Assembly (NCBI GenBank): GCA_022710935.1
Contig: JAKLFY010000023.1
Location: 1-64,000, forward strand
Reading direction: 5' to 3'
Source: Verrucomicrobiota bacterium
GTDB lineage: Bacteria; Verrucomicrobiota; Verrucomicrobiia; Limisphaerales; J093
DNA length: 64,000 nucleotides
Part shown: positions 17,333 through 28,000 of the stretch, piece after piece
How positions within the stretch are numbered: the first letter of the stretch is position 1
Layout of the letters: the number at the start of each line of letters is the position of its first letter
Made by a program: the position numbers and the translations under genes
Notes under the pieces: generated by a model
Told to the model about the DNA's origin: nothing
Database searches by the model: none
The model's input: the letters and a program-made list of their open reading frames with translations, nothing else

Positions 17333-20041
17333 TCATCTTCCCGGCGGTGAGAAATCCGGCGAGTCGCGCTGCACCTGGCGCACCTGATAGAAACGGCACC
17401 CGTCTGTGAGGGGCACAATGAGATCGAGTTCGGGAAACCGCCCGGTTTGTTCTGACACAACCTGGGGCGGCTCGCCCAGGGCGGACTGCATCGACACCTC
17501 GTAGCGAAATGCCGCGCCGGCAGGCCAACTGAGCCGGCCCCACCGGGAGTCCCAACGCGACAGATCGAGCCGGAACGGCCGGTCTGCGATGGCCGGATCG
17601 CGCCCCAGGATTTGCTCGCGGACGTTGCTCCAACCGTCCTGGTCGGGATCGCCGGCGGGGCCTTGATCCAGGGAGCCGAAGCGGGCCAGTTCCCACTGAT
17701 CGTCCAATCCGTCGCGGTCCACATCCTCGATCCGCACCCCGTAGACCGTGAGGTCGAGCGAGACCACGCGTCCCGTCGAGCCGGCGTTCTGGTCGCTGAC
17801 CTCGATCTGCCAGACGCCGGCGCTGCTCTCGTAGAAGTGCTGGGTCGAGTTAAAGGTCCATTCGCTCAGAGCCGAAGCGGTGTCGTTGTTGAAACGGTGA
17901 AGCACGCTGCGCGTGCCGGCGGGTGAGAGCAACGTCACGCGCACGTCAGCCCGGCGCGGGTGGGAAAAGGAGGCGCGCAGTTTGACATGTTCGCAGAGCA
18001 GCGACTCCGAGATCGTCACAGGACACCGGACCGCGTCGAGCCGAAGCTGCGCGGTCGTCTCCGGATGGGCTGCCAGGTAGGCCTGAAGGGCTTCGCCGCG
18101 CGTTTGGTCGATGAACACCGCCGGGATGGTCTGGAAGTGAATGTCGGCCCCGGCCATGAACACACGTTGATTGGCGTCGGCGTTGTTGTAGACGATGGCG
18201 AATCGGGCGCCCGCCGCCGCGGCCTTGGCGATCTTGTCGGCGAAGTAGTTGACCCCTCGCTTGATCAGGGCCGCTTGGTTCGTCAAGTCAACCGCCAGAG
18301 GGGCGAGCGCCTGGCCGACATCCACAAGCGTCGTCACCTCGGTGGGCGCATCCGGGTGCAGGCCGTCGGAGGGCCAGGCCGGAATCGACTGCAACTCGGT
18401 CGGCACATCGCTGCCCCCGATCACGACGCGCAGTCCGTCATCGGGAATCTCGATGCTCTGTCGAAAGGCCGCGGTTGTCCGGATTCGCGCCGGTCGATTG
18501 GTCCAGGCACGCGCCAACTCGACCGCCAGACCGGCATCCGGGACTCCAAAACCCACGTTGTGGCTCACACTCAATCCCGCGCCGTTGATGCGCAGATCCG
18601 GATCCGAGGGATCGAGTTGGCGCGACGACAGGATCAGGACTTGTTGGACGTCGCGATAGGTGAGGGCGGGGTTGGCGGCCAGAATCAGCGCGCAGAGGCC
18701 GGCGATCTGCGGCGACGACGCCGAGGTCCCCCCGAACCCCGTGGACTGGAATCCATAGTCCGGTGCCGGGCCGGAGGAGTTGTAGCCGAGGCTCCCCTGG
18801 CGATCCGTCGTGGCCACGGCCAGATAATTCGTGACCAACCCATTCGGGGTGTTGACGCCCTCATCGCCGCTGAAGGCGCCGACCAGCACGGGCGCGCCCG
18901 GTGTGCTGTAGCTGGCGGCACGTCCGTTCGCGCGAACGGCGCCGACCGAAATCGCCCGCGGATCCTGGCCGAAGCCGTCGTCGTTGAGGTCGCTCAGGCT
19001 CATTCGGGCATTGCCTGCGGAGCGCACGATCACGACGCCGCGCCCCTGGCGACCGCGTTCGACCGCATTGGCGATACCCTGGTCCTCGAGCGCGCTCAGG
19101 CGCAGCAACCCCACATCAGCGTTGCCCCAACTGTGGTTCTGGACGCTGACGATGTTGGATTGGTAGTGAAACATGTCCATCACCGTTTCCTCGTCCGCCA
19201 AACCGTCGAACCGGTCGAAGATGACCCAACTGGCCAATTGGGCCCGAGGCGCAACTCCCGCAACGCCCCTGGCGTTGTTGCCCCGGGCCGCAATCAGGCC
19301 GCCCACTGCCGTGCCATGCACCTGGGTGGTGGCGACGGGGTTCCCGTCGTCCCTGGCAGTGATGAAGTTGCGGTGGACCCGGTTCGTCATGTTGGCCGCC
19401 AGATCCGGGTGGGATACCTCGACGCCGTTATCCCCTGTGGCCACCAGGACACCCTCGCCCTGGTTGTCCGCCCAAGCCGAACGGGCATTCAGATCAGGAC
19501 CGAGGACGGCAGCGGTGTTGGCATCCCGGTTTTCGAGGTGCCATTGATAACCAAACAACGTGTCGTTGGGTCGCGGGGCGTAGGGCCCGTGGAGTTTGAC
19601 CGCCCGACGCCGCACCGGATGACACACGGTCACCTCGGCATGGCGAGCCAACCGCGATGCCTCCGCCACGGCCATTCGAGCGCTCGAGGCCTCGAGCACA
19701 ACCAGATTCGACGTCACAACACGGGCGACCGGCAGTCCAGTCGCCGCAAGGACCCGCTCCAGAGCGTCCGGCGATTCGACCTGCAGAACCACCCGGCGAC
19801 CAAGCCACGTGGCGTTCGTCGAACTCCCTTCCGGCCATGCTCTGAGCCAGACGGAGTCCTCGACAGACGTCAAACCCGCGGCGCGGGCGGCGGTCTCCAC
19901 CCGATAGACGACATAATCCGGTTCGCGGAACTCGAAGCGCGACACCGCCGTCTCCGGGATCACGCTCTGATCTGCGAGCGCCGCCCCCAGGACTGTCACG
20001 AAGAAAGTAGCAGTGAGAATCTTCACGAAATCGGCGACCAC
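17333..20041 (-). CDS. Exported subtilisin-like protease (S8) with PA and P domains
   Basis: Serine protease of about 902 residues. A GTG start gives the signal peptide VVADFVKILTATFFVTVLG; longer frames run into a repeat element and are rejected. The triad is Asp in VATGDNGVEVSHPDL (about 204), His in QVHGTAVGGLIAARG (about 242) and Ser in GFGGTSASSPQIAGL (about 440). A PA-type domain follows (ARFAIVYNNADANQRVFMAG), then a proprotein-convertase P domain (LLCEHVKLRASFSHPRRADV). A thrombospondin-3-like calcium repeat (DVDRDGLDDQWEL and DPDQDGWSNVREQ) precedes a beta module ending CRFYQVRQVQ, which is shared with other exported proteins here. It is probably secreted or cell-surface, for protein breakdown. 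Confidence 0.9.
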   Translation of the reverse strand: MVADFVKILTATFFVTVLGAALADQSVIPETAVSRFEFREPDYVVYRVETAARAAGLTSVEDSVWLRAWPEGSSTNATWLGRRVVLQVESPDALERVLAATGLPVARVVTSNLVVLEASSARMAVAEASRLARHAEVTVCHPVRRRAVKLHGPYAPRPNDTLFGYQWHLENRDANTAAVLGPDLNARSAWADNQGEGVLVATGDNGVEVSHPDLAANMTNRVHRNFITARDDGNPVATTQVHGTAVGGLIAARGNNARGVAGVAPRAQLASWVIFDRFDGLADEETVMDMFHYQSNIVSVQNHSWGNADVGLLRLSALEDQGIANAVERGRQGRGVVIVRSAGNARMSLSDLNDDGFGQDPRAISVGAVRANGRAASYSTPGAPVLVGAFSGDEGVNTPNGLVTNYLAVATTDRQGSLGYNSSGPAPDYGFQSTGFGGTSASSPQIAGLCALILAANPALTYRDVQQVLILSSRQLDPSDPDLRINGAGLSVSHNVGFGVPDAGLAVELARAWTNRPARIRTTAAFRQSIEIPDDGLRVVIGGSDVPTELQSIPAWPSDGLHPDAPTEVTTLVDVGQALAPLAVDLTNQAALIKRGVNYFADKIAKAAAAGARFAIVYNNADANQRVFMAGADIHFQTIPAVFIDQTRGEALQAYLAAHPETTAQLRLDAVRCPVTISESLLCEHVKLRASFSHPRRADVRVTLLSPAGTRSVLHRFNNDTASALSEWTFNSTQHFYESSAGVWQIEVSDQNAGSTGRVVSLDLTVYGVRIEDVDRDGLDDQWELARFGSLDQGPAGDPDQDGWSNVREQILGRDPAIADRPFRLDLSRWDSRWGRLSWPAGAAFRYEVSMQSALGEPPQVVSEQTGRFPELDLIVPLTDGCRFYQVRQVQRDSPDFSPPGR

Positions 20042-20099
20042 GGTACCACGGGCCGACAGGGAAGCCAGCGGAACGTTGCGCGGAGCAGGTGCCTCGGCT

Positions 20100-20234
20100 G
20101 GTGCATCTGGTTGTTGTCGGTGTTCTGTCGCCCGGTGAGGGCACCGGGCCGACAACGGATGGGAATTGCCGGTGTAGGCCGCGTGCCCCCACGCGGCGCA
20201 AACTCGATTTCCACCGACAACCTCCAGATGCACC
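20100..20234. repeat. TIR-bounded element with two internal hairpins
   Basis: A 135-bp element with 23-bp terminal inverted repeats (20100-20122 and 20212-20234, two mismatches) that begin GGTGCATCTGG. Inside are two 8-bp-arm hairpins, GCCCGGTG/CACCGGGC and GCCGCGTG/CACGCGGC. It lies between the divergent protease and kinase genes. The rest of the 20042-20373 gap shows nothing else I can name. Confidence 0.8.
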
Positions 20235-20373
20235 GTGTCTCGGATGCAGTTCGTCTTGCGCATGGCCCGCCTTTGTCGCACACTCCAATCGCCATGAGAA
20301 CGGTGCCCGTCCGGTTGCGAGCGTCTCTCGTCACGGGGATCGAGCGGGAATCGCAAGTCCGGCAGATCGTCCC

Positions 20374-21777
20374 ATGCCTGCTTCCATGAGCCAGAGCGCG
20401 ATGCCGGATTCGTTGCTTGGGAAAACCCTTGGGACGTATCGCATCGATGGCGTGTTGGGACGAGGGGGGATGGGCATTGCGTATCGGGCGCAGGATCTGA
20501 AGCTGCAGCGTCCGGTCGCGGTCAAGCTGCTCCCGCCGGAACTGACGGCGGATCCTGAGCGCCGGAAGCGCTTTGTGCACGAAGCGCGCGCTGCGGCCCG
20601 GGTGCCCCATCCTGCCATCGCCCAGGTCTATGATGTCGGCGAACAGGAGGGCATCATCTACATCGCCATGGAGTTGGTCGAGGGCAGGACCGTTGCCGAT
20701 CTGGTTCAGAGCAAGGATCTCGACTTGCTGGGGGCGATGGAGCTTGCGATCGAAGTGGCGGAAGGCCTGGCCCAGGCGCACGAGGCGGGCATTGTGCATC
20801 GCGACGTGAAGCCCGCCAATGTTATGGTCACCCGGGATGGCCACGCGAAGATCCTCGACTTCGGCCTGGCCAAGCTCGTCGAGCCAACCGGATCAACCCT
20901 CGCCGCCGGGCCGGCTGGAGTCGATGTGTCCACGATGACTCAGACCGAGATCGGCGCGATCAAGGGAACGCCCGCCTACATGAGTCCAGAGCAGATCAGG
21001 GCCGGCGCGGTGGATGCCCGCAGCGATTTGTTCTCCCTGGGAGTGATGCTGTTTGAAATGGCGACCGGCGAAGCGCCCTTCCGACGGGAGACTCCCATCG
21101 AGACCATGCATGCCGTCGCTTTCGCGGATACGCCCTCGATTCACACGCGCCGCCCGAATCTCCCAGTCGATCTCCAGCGCATTCTAACCCGCTGCCTCGA
21201 GAAGCGTCCCGAGGATCGCTATGCCGACGCCTGGCAGCTTGCGCAGGACTTGCGCCGGCTGCGGTGGCAAATCGAGTCGGGCCGCGCCCGGCCGCCATCG
21301 CTCGAGGAGAGGGTGGCCGACGCCGTGCTGCGTCTCCGGCGCCTCAAACCGTCACAGCATGCGTGGTGGATCGGCGCAGTCATCGCCACCGCCCTGGGGG
21401 TGTATCTTCTTGTTTCGAACGTGAGCGCCGGATCGCTGGTGTTCCCGGCAATCGTCGGCTTGCTGTTGTACCGCCACTTCCGTCATCACCGGCAGCGCGT
21501 GTTGAAGGCCTTCGTGCGCAAGATCGCCTGCGTCCCCGAGGTGCGGACGATTGTCTGCCACGAGCAGCGGATCACCGTCGTGGTCGACCGCGCGGTCAGC
21601 CAACTCTACGGTCGCATCCACACTCAACTCGACGACTGCAATCGCAAGCTCTTCTACGGCCCGCCCTGGTCCGTGGCGATCCGGCATGACCTGGCGGAGG
21701 AGGAGCTGAACCAACTGCTCAGCGGGCCGGGCGTCCACTATGTCCGCAGCGAACCCGAACCCGACCCAACCTCCTGA
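20374..21777 (+). CDS. Membrane Ser/Thr protein kinase, PknB type
   Basis: A 467-residue kinase. The catalytic domain is complete: the glycine loop GVLGRGGMGIAYRA, Lys51 in VAVKLL, the catalytic loop VHRDVKPANV with Asp144, DFG at 162-164, and APE-like AYMSPEQ. About 60 residues later there are two closely spaced hydrophobic segments (WWIGAVIATALGVYLLV and LVFPAIVGLLLYRHF), followed by a C-terminal domain of about 90 residues with no recognised sensor fold (VRTIVCHEQRITVVVDRAV). Both ends are therefore probably cytoplasmic. Starts at 20374, 20386 and 20401 are all possible. It stands alone, divergent from the protease gene, and its substrates are unknown. Confidence 0.9.
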   Translation: MPASMSQSAMPDSLLGKTLGTYRIDGVLGRGGMGIAYRAQDLKLQRPVAVKLLPPELTADPERRKRFVHEARAAARVPHPAIAQVYDVGEQEGIIYIAMELVEGRTVADLVQSKDLDLLGAMELAIEVAEGLAQAHEAGIVHRDVKPANVMVTRDGHAKILDFGLAKLVEPTGSTLAAGPAGVDVSTMTQTEIGAIKGTPAYMSPEQIRAGAVDARSDLFSLGVMLFEMATGEAPFRRETPIETMHAVAFADTPSIHTRRPNLPVDLQRILTRCLEKRPEDRYADAWQLAQDLRRLRWQIESGRARPPSLEERVADAVLRLRRLKPSQHAWWIGAVIATALGVYLLVSNVSAGSLVFPAIVGLLLYRHFRHHRQRVLKAFVRKIACVPEVRTIVCHEQRITVVVDRAVSQLYGRIHTQLDDCNRKLFYGPPWSVAIRHDLAEEELNQLLSGPGVHYVRSEPEPDPTS

Positions 21778-21823
21778 ACACCGCACGTGCCGCAGGCGTT
21801 TCCGCTGACAAGCCCCTCCATCC

Positions 21824-22738
21824 ATGCTCCCCGCCTTCATCGCGGCATGCCTGTTCTCGGCCTCGATCATCGCCGCCGACCGGTCGGCCCGTCTCCTGGG
21901 AAGCCACGCGGCCAACTTCTGGCGCGTCGTGGTGGCGGTTCTCCTGCTCGGACTCTGGGCGCACGGATTCGGTCGAGGGCTCGGCGGCGGGGTCTTTCTG
22001 CTCTTCTTTCTGAGCGGGTGCATTGGATTCGGTTTTGGCGACATGGCCTTGTTTCTCGCCCTGCCGCGCCTCGGGCCGCGTCTGAGCGCCCTGATGATCA
22101 ATTGCCTCGCCGCGCCGTTCGCGGCCGCGATCGAGTGGGCCTGGCTCGGCACGCGTCTTTCCCTCGTTCAGAACCTGTGTGGGGTGCTGATTCTCGGCGG
22201 GGTGGCGCTCGCTCTGTTGCCGGAGCGTCGCCAGACCCCACCGCGGGGCGCGCGCGCAACGGGGATTGGATTCGGGATCATCGCCGCCCTGGGACAGGGC
22301 GGGGGCGCTGTCCTGAGCCGCAAGGCCTACGCCGTTGCCGCAGGTTTGGGCGAACAGATCGATGGAGGCACCGCCGCGTACCAGCGCATCCTCGGGGGCT
22401 TGGTGATTGTGTTGATCCCAATGCTCTGGGCGATGCTGCGTCAGAACCTCAAGCCCCGCCCCGCGGCGCCAGGCGAAGGGTGTCCCGGCACGAGAGCGGC
22501 AGCCGCCAAGTGGGTCATTCTAAACGGTCTGGCCGGTCCCACGATCGGAGTGGCGGCCTACCAGTGGGCGCTCAAGACCACGCCGACCGGGATCGTTCTT
22601 CCCATCACAGCGACCACACCTTTGCTGGTCATCCCCTTCACCTACTGGTTCGAAGGCGACCGCCCCGGGGTCTACTCTCTGGCGGGCGCCGTCGCCGCCG
22701 TGCTCGGCGTGATCGGGTTGACTTTCACTACGGGCTGA
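21824..22738 (+). CDS. EamA/DMT-family transporter
   Basis: Inner-membrane protein of 304 residues with ten predicted helices arranged as two EamA halves. The first half ends with GVLILGGVALALLPERR and the second with SLAGAVAAVLGVIGLTF, the usual glycine-rich last helices. A loop of about 40 residues with Pro/Arg separates the halves. Members export metabolites or take up small molecules; the substrate cannot be read from the sequence. The gene overlaps the opposing Lrp/AsnC gene by eleven bases at the 3' ends. Confidence 0.88.
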   Translation: MLPAFIAACLFSASIIAADRSARLLGSHAANFWRVVVAVLLLGLWAHGFGRGLGGGVFLLFFLSGCIGFGFGDMALFLALPRLGPRLSALMINCLAAPFAAAIEWAWLGTRLSLVQNLCGVLILGGVALALLPERRQTPPRGARATGIGFGIIAALGQGGGAVLSRKAYAVAAGLGEQIDGGTAAYQRILGGLVIVLIPMLWAMLRQNLKPRPAAPGEGCPGTRAAAAKWVILNGLAGPTIGVAAYQWALKTTPTGIVLPITATTPLLVIPFTYWFEGDRPGVYSLAGAVAAVLGVIGLTFTTG

Positions 22739-23207
22739 CCGCCAGTCGCTCTTCGCCCGCCTCCGGACGCATCAGCACCCCCTGCTCCTTGTAAGGCCTG
22801 AGCATGAAATGCGTCGCGGTCGAAAGCACGCCGTGAATGGTGGCCAACCGCTGCGCGACGAACATCGCCACGTCCCGCAACGAATCGCCGTCGACAATCA
22901 CCAGCAAATCATACGCGCCGGACATCAGGTAACAGGACCGGACCTCGGAGTACTTCGCAATCCGCTCCGCAATGCGGTCGAAGCCGCCCTCGCGTTCCGG
23001 CGTGATCTTAACCTCGATGACGGCACGAACGCCGTCCACGCCCAGCTTCTCCTCGTTGAGCACGGCTTGGTAGGCGAGAATCACCCGGTCCCGCTCGTAC
23101 CCGCGGATCCGCTCGGCAACCTCCGCTTCCGTGAGGTTCAGCATCGGCGCCAATTGAGCCGGTTCGAGCGCGGCGTTGTCGCGGAGCAATTTCAGCAAGG
23201 CATCCAT
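22728..23207 (-). CDS. Lrp/AsnC-family transcriptional regulator
   Basis: A 159-residue regulator. The N-terminal winged helix is MDALLKLLRDNAALEPAQLA with recognition helix TEAEVAERIRGYERDRV, and the C-terminal RAM/AsnC ligand domain carries YDLLVIVDGDSLRDVAMFV. The start at the second ATG gives the normal family length. It is convergent with the transporter gene. Lrp proteins often regulate amino-acid exporters of the EamA type, so the transporter is a reasonable target, though this is inference. Confidence 0.9.
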   Translation of the reverse strand: MDALLKLLRDNAALEPAQLAPMLNLTEAEVAERIRGYERDRVILAYQAVLNEEKLGVDGVRAVIEVKITPEREGGFDRIAERIAKYSEVRSCYLMSGAYDLLVIVDGDSLRDVAMFVAQRLATIHGVLSTATHFMLRPYKEQGVLMRPEAGEERLAVSP

Positions 23208-23304
23208 AACCTGAGGTTTACCCTCCTCGAGCCCGGGGCGCAAAGCCAAAACGGACCACGGACTCGCCCCGGCGCCCGGGATGCGGTGTAATGCCCGTGT
23301 GACG

Positions 23305-24156
23305 ATGCATTCGGATTACCAGCTTGTGCGGCTCGCAAACGGGGCGTTCAGCATCCGCGACCGCGCGGCGGGAGAGACATTTCATCCTGTGATCGGACCG
23401 CGCGCCGAGGCCGAGGCCCTGTACGTGCGGCCCTTGCGGTTGAGGGAACGGCTGCAACGAGAGTCCGGCGAATTCGTGATTTGGGATGTCGGCCTGGGGG
23501 GTGCGGCAAACATCGCGACCGTTCTGCGCTCTGTCCAGGATCTGCCCGGCCGGCTCCGCATTGTCAGTTTCGACCGCACGCTCGAAGGTCTGCGTTTCGC
23601 CTTGAATCACGCGCAGGACCTCGGGTACTTCGCCGGCTGGGAAGACGTCTGCTTCGCACTTCTCGAACACCATGCGGTCTCCCTCGCGCGCTCCGCCCTC
23701 ACACTCGATTGGGAGCGGCACCTGGGGGACTTCCCCGCGCTGCTCGGGCGCCCCGAGGCCGCGGCCTGGCCGAAGCCGCATGCGATTCTCTTCGACGCCT
23801 TCTCGCCGGCCAGGAACCCGGACATGTGGACGGCGCCGCTCTTTGCGAGGCTGCACGAGATCCTCGATCCGGGGCGGCCCTGCATGCTGGCAACCTACTC
23901 GCGCAGCACCATGCTGCGCGTGTCGCTGCTGCTGGCCGGCTTTCACGTCGGCATCGGAGGCGCGACGGGCGAGAAGGAGGAGACAACAATCGCGGCCAAC
24001 ACGGGCAGCCTGATCGAGCGTCCGTTGGACCGGCGCTGGCTGGGACGCGCGCGGCGCTCGCGCAGCGCCGAACCGCTCTGGACACCCCATTACCGCCAGG
24101 CGCCCCTGAGCACCGAGTCCTGGGACCGACTGCTGGCGCATCCGCAATTCCGCTAG
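23305..24156 (+). CDS. MnmC-like tRNA wobble-uridine methyltransferase
   Basis: A 283-residue SAM-dependent methyltransferase resembling the MnmC2 domain, which methylates aminomethyl-2-thiouridine at tRNA position 34. Visible features are FVIWDVGLGGAANIATVL (SAM loop), the acidic RIVSFDRTLEGL, and ILFDAFSPARNPDMW, which matches the family DAFSP signature. The last third holds MLATYSRSTMLRVSLLLAGF and the Lys/Arg-rich end typical of the family. There is no fused FAD oxidase domain as in E. coli MnmC, so the intermediate must come from elsewhere. It overlaps the convergent NYN gene by four bases. Confidence 0.85.
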   Translation: MHSDYQLVRLANGAFSIRDRAAGETFHPVIGPRAEAEALYVRPLRLRERLQRESGEFVIWDVGLGGAANIATVLRSVQDLPGRLRIVSFDRTLEGLRFALNHAQDLGYFAGWEDVCFALLEHHAVSLARSALTLDWERHLGDFPALLGRPEAAAWPKPHAILFDAFSPARNPDMWTAPLFARLHEILDPGRPCMLATYSRSTMLRVSLLLAGFHVGIGGATGEKEETTIAANTGSLIERPLDRRWLGRARRSRSAEPLWTPHYRQAPLSTESWDRLLAHPQFR

Positions 24157-24968
24157 AGCTCCTCCACCTCCCGGACAATGTAGCCGCCCGATTTCTCGTC
24201 CGGCTCCAGTTTCAACAGCCCGCGCTTCTCCGCCTCGCGCAGGAGATCGTTGAAACTGCGGAACCCGTGGGCCCGCTCGTTGAAGCCCGGGTTTCTCCGT
24301 TTGATGGCCTGCTTGATCATCGAGCCCCAGACCGGTTCGTCCTCCTCCCGCTCCTCGAGCACGGCGTCGAACGTCGTCATCAGATGCTTGAACGCGTCGT
24401 CGGGCGGAGGGCCTCCGCCGGCGTCGGGAGTCCGCGCGGTCTTGGCGGGCGCCGACGGCACGCGGCTTCGCTGACGGGCTTTGGCCGACTCGGCGCGGAC
24501 GAGATCGTCGTAATAAAGGAACTCGTCGCAGTTGTTGATGAAGAGGTCCGAGCTCGAGCTCTTGACCCCCATCCCGATCACGGTCTTGGCGTTCTCGCGC
24601 AACTTGCTGACCAGCGGCGAGAAGTCCGAATCGCCGCTCAGGATCACGAACGTGTCGACGTGGCCTTTGGTGTAACAGAGGTCGAGCGCGTCCACCACCA
24701 TCCGGATGTCGGCGGAATTCTTGCCGGACTGGCGCACGTGCGGAATCTCGATCAGCTCGAAGGCGGCCTCGTGCAAATCCCTCTTGAATTCCTTGTAACG
24801 GTCGAAGTCGCAGTACGCCTTCTTGACCACAATATGCCCCTTGAGAAGCAGGCGCTCGAGAACCTTGCGGATATCGAAGCGGGGATGGTGGGCGTCCCGC
24901 GCTCCCAACGCGATGTTTTCCAGATCCAAAAAGACCGCCATTGTGGCGTTCACATCTTGTGCGCTCAT
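24153..24968 (-). CDS. NYN-domain RNase-like protein with C-terminal OST-HTH/LOTUS domain
   Basis: A 271-residue protein. The N-terminal NYN (PIN-like) domain has the conserved acids: FLDLENIALG, the Asp in SGKNSADIRMVVDALDL, and ILSGDSDFSPLV. These form the metal-dependent nuclease site in PIN-like folds. A low-complexity linker leads to a winged-helix OST-HTH/LOTUS domain (SMIKQAIKRRNPGFNER, then FRSFNDLLREAEKRGLLKL), which in other proteins binds RNA, including G-quadruplexes. It is likely a soluble RNA-processing or RNA-decay factor; no target is evident from neighbours. It converges with the MnmC-like gene. Confidence 0.9.
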   Translation of the reverse strand: MSAQDVNATMAVFLDLENIALGARDAHHPRFDIRKVLERLLLKGHIVVKKAYCDFDRYKEFKRDLHEAAFELIEIPHVRQSGKNSADIRMVVDALDLCYTKGHVDTFVILSGDSDFSPLVSKLRENAKTVIGMGVKSSSSDLFINNCDEFLYYDDLVRAESAKARQRSRVPSAPAKTARTPDAGGGPPPDDAFKHLMTTFDAVLEEREEDEPVWGSMIKQAIKRRNPGFNERAHGFRSFNDLLREAEKRGLLKLEPDEKSGGYIVREVEEL

Positions 24969-25019
24969 GTCGTATTGCCCAGCACCCTACCGCATTGCCT
25001 GCGATTGTGCACGCACGAT

Positions 25020-28000
25020 TCACCGCAACGGCGGATCGAGCGTCAGAACGAACTGGTTTTGCGGGTCTGTCTTGTGCGCGCCCGAGAAGGGCGAGTAGGC
25101 CTTCACCCGAACGGTCCGTCCGTCAGGCAGGAACTCGATCAGCCGCAGCACCGCTTCGCCTCCCTGGGCCTGCATCTGATAATTGACAAGCATTTGATGG
25201 ACGACCTCGCCGAAATCGTTGGTGGTCGAGAGCCGGCCCAGGCCGTCGTTCAACACGTGGCCGCTCAAGACCAGAACGAAGCCCGGATGGACCTTCACCA
25301 GCTTCCGCCAAAGCTTCTCGCCGTCGTTCGTGCCGTCCGGAGCACTGCCAGTCGGATACGCATGAGGATTCCAGCTCTGCGCGGTCCCCTTGCCCGCCCA
25401 ATCGTAGCGGGTGTCATCGCTGTACATGTACGCGTGCGTGATCAGAATCTTCCTGCGCGCAGGGTGCTTGGCGGCGATCTGGCCGGCCCAGGCCACAACA
25501 CTGTCGCGCGGCCCGAACTCGAGGGCGAGCACCAGCCAGTCGACGCCGCCCGCGCGGAACAGGTGATAGCTGTTGTCAAGCCGGCCCGGCTCCATCACCC
25601 CGCCAAACGTTGGCCAGGCGGCGCAATCGGCCACAGGAAAGAAAGTGTGCAATTGCGTGCTGCGATTCTCGGTTCCGCCGTTGGCGCCGTAATCGTGGTT
25701 GCCCGGAACCAGCGCATAGGGCACGACGCCATCGAGCAGCGAGAGAGCCGACTTGGCGTTCCGCCACTGGTTGCTGGTGTTGTTGTTTGTGATGTCGCCC
25801 AGATGTAAAACATACTCGATGTTGTAGCGATCCCGATTCGCCGCGATCCACCGGGTCTGATCCATGAAGAGATCGGGATAGCTCATCGCGTAGACCTGCG
25901 TGTCCGGCAGGATCGCCAAGGTCCACGAGCCGGGCACAAACGGCGGCACCTCCGGAGAACTGTCCGGCTGCTGCAGACGCCAGAAGGCCCGGGCCCCAAC
26001 CGGCACCGGCGATGTGAAGCGCGCGGCGAACTGCGCCGTCGCAACGGTGGACCAATGGGCGAGGTCGGCGGCCACCTGCACGCCATAGCGCGTGCCGGTG
26101 TTGTTTGAAATCGAGAGGATGGCATGCCCGCCGTCCAACTCGAGCCCGGTGATCCGCAAGATGTCCGCCACCTTCGGGTGCGTCCCATTGACATACTCCT
26201 CGCGGTTGGTCCGGCCGTCGCTGTCTGCATCCTCCTCCGGCATCGCAAGGAGATCGCCGAAGAAGATCCGCTCCCAGTCGTCCGCCAGCCCGTCGCCATC
26301 GGTGTCGGGAGTGAACTCGGCGACAAGTTCCCGCGGCCGATCCATCGTCACATGCAGCGCGGGCGAGCTCGAGAGCGAATCGCCAGTCCACCCGGCAAAA
26401 AGGTAGCCGTCCTCCGGCTCAGCCAAAACGAAGACGCCCGCGCCTTGCGGAAACCACGCGCTGGGCGGATGGGACACGCTGCCTCCCGGGCGGGTGACGA
26501 TCGAGAGCCGGCACTCGGTTCGCCAGATCCAGTGCAATCGCGACGGCCCATCGAGCGTGAATACGACGTTCGACCCGCTGCCCCGGGCGGGGACGGATCC
26601 CGCGCCGATCCAGCCGACGGGCAAGCGGCGCAGGCCCGGCGTCTCGATGGCAATCCCCGCCCGTGCATCGACCAGAGTGCCCGGAGGCGAGCTGTTAAGA
26701 CCTCGGGGCGGGCTTGGCGCCCCGTAAGGGGAGGAGACATACAGCGTGGCCCCATCCTGAACAGTCACCCAATCGAACTCGGTTCGGGACATCGCCCAAC
26801 TGAGCAGGCCGATCCTTCCATTGCTGACTCCGCTCAGAGTCATCGGCCCGTACGAGTAGACGTCAGCCGCACCCTCCGGATCGGCAATAACCGCAACGTC
26901 GAGCGCGTCCCCGTCGATGGTCGCCACAAGGTCGTAGGTCTGGCCCGCCACGGGGTTGTACCGGACCGGATTGTCGCGGTAGACCTCGGCGTAAGCCCGG
27001 TCCACGCACTTCTGCACCGAGAGACCGGGAGGAATGCCGATGGTCGAGACCTGCGAGCGCAACGCGATCCGATAGAAGTTCGTCTCGTCCCGGTAACGCA
27101 CAAGCAGGCCATGTCCGTCGTCGTCCCGCGGCGTGACTCGGACAGCGACGCTGGAGTTCGTCCAGCCCGCATCGCCGGCGACGAGAACCGGGCCGGTGAA
27201 GTCCACCTGGCCGGCGGCATCGTTGCCGCCAAACGCATCGCCGCTTTCCATCAACACTCCATACGATCCGGCCTCTCCCGCCGCCAGCGACCAGACTGCC
27301 TGCCCGCTCCCGCCCGTCAGCGCCGCGCTGCCGTTGGCTCGCGGCGGAACCACCGGAGTCCACTCGGACAAGGCGTTCGGGTCGCCGGCCAGGCTGGCGG
27401 GCGCAAGGTGGAGATCTTCGATGCGGAATCCGTTGGGGGTGCCGCCGCTCATGCCCCAGGTGAACAGGCCCACCTTGCCGTTGGCCGGCGCCGGCAACGG
27501 TTGATCGGCCACCAGGGGATGGACCCGCGGCACACCGGTTGGATTGTCCACAACGGTCAGGGTCAGGCGATTCGCCGTGCTGACTGAGACCGTGACGTCG
27601 AACGGCTGCCCCGCGGTGTTGACGAAAGTCGACGTGTGGCCGGGTGTGCCCGCGCCGAACAGGTTGAGCGTGGCGCCGTTCACCTTTCGATCCACACTCC
27701 AGCCCGTCCAGGGGAAACCCGCGTTCCGCGCCTGTCGGGCGAAGGTGACGCGATAGAAGTTCTGGTCGTCCTGGTAACCGAACACGAGGCCGAACCCATC
27801 ATCATCTCCGGCGGTCAGGCGGGCGGTGTAGGTGAAATTCACGGCGGTGACGGCATCGTTGATGAGCATCGGCGCCGTGGCGGTCGGGGAATGGGACGAA
27901 CTGTCGGTGTAGATGTTGCTCTGCTCGAAAAACGCCCCGCTCACAATGTCGTACTGCCAGCGAAGCGGCCCATCCAGATAAGCCCCGGCGGGCCGCACCG

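Noticed and set aside
17960-20389. Plus-strand frame of about 800 codons opposite the subtilase
   Set aside because: The minus strand has the full Asp/His/Ser triad; the plus frame is a shadow rich in Arg, Gly and His.
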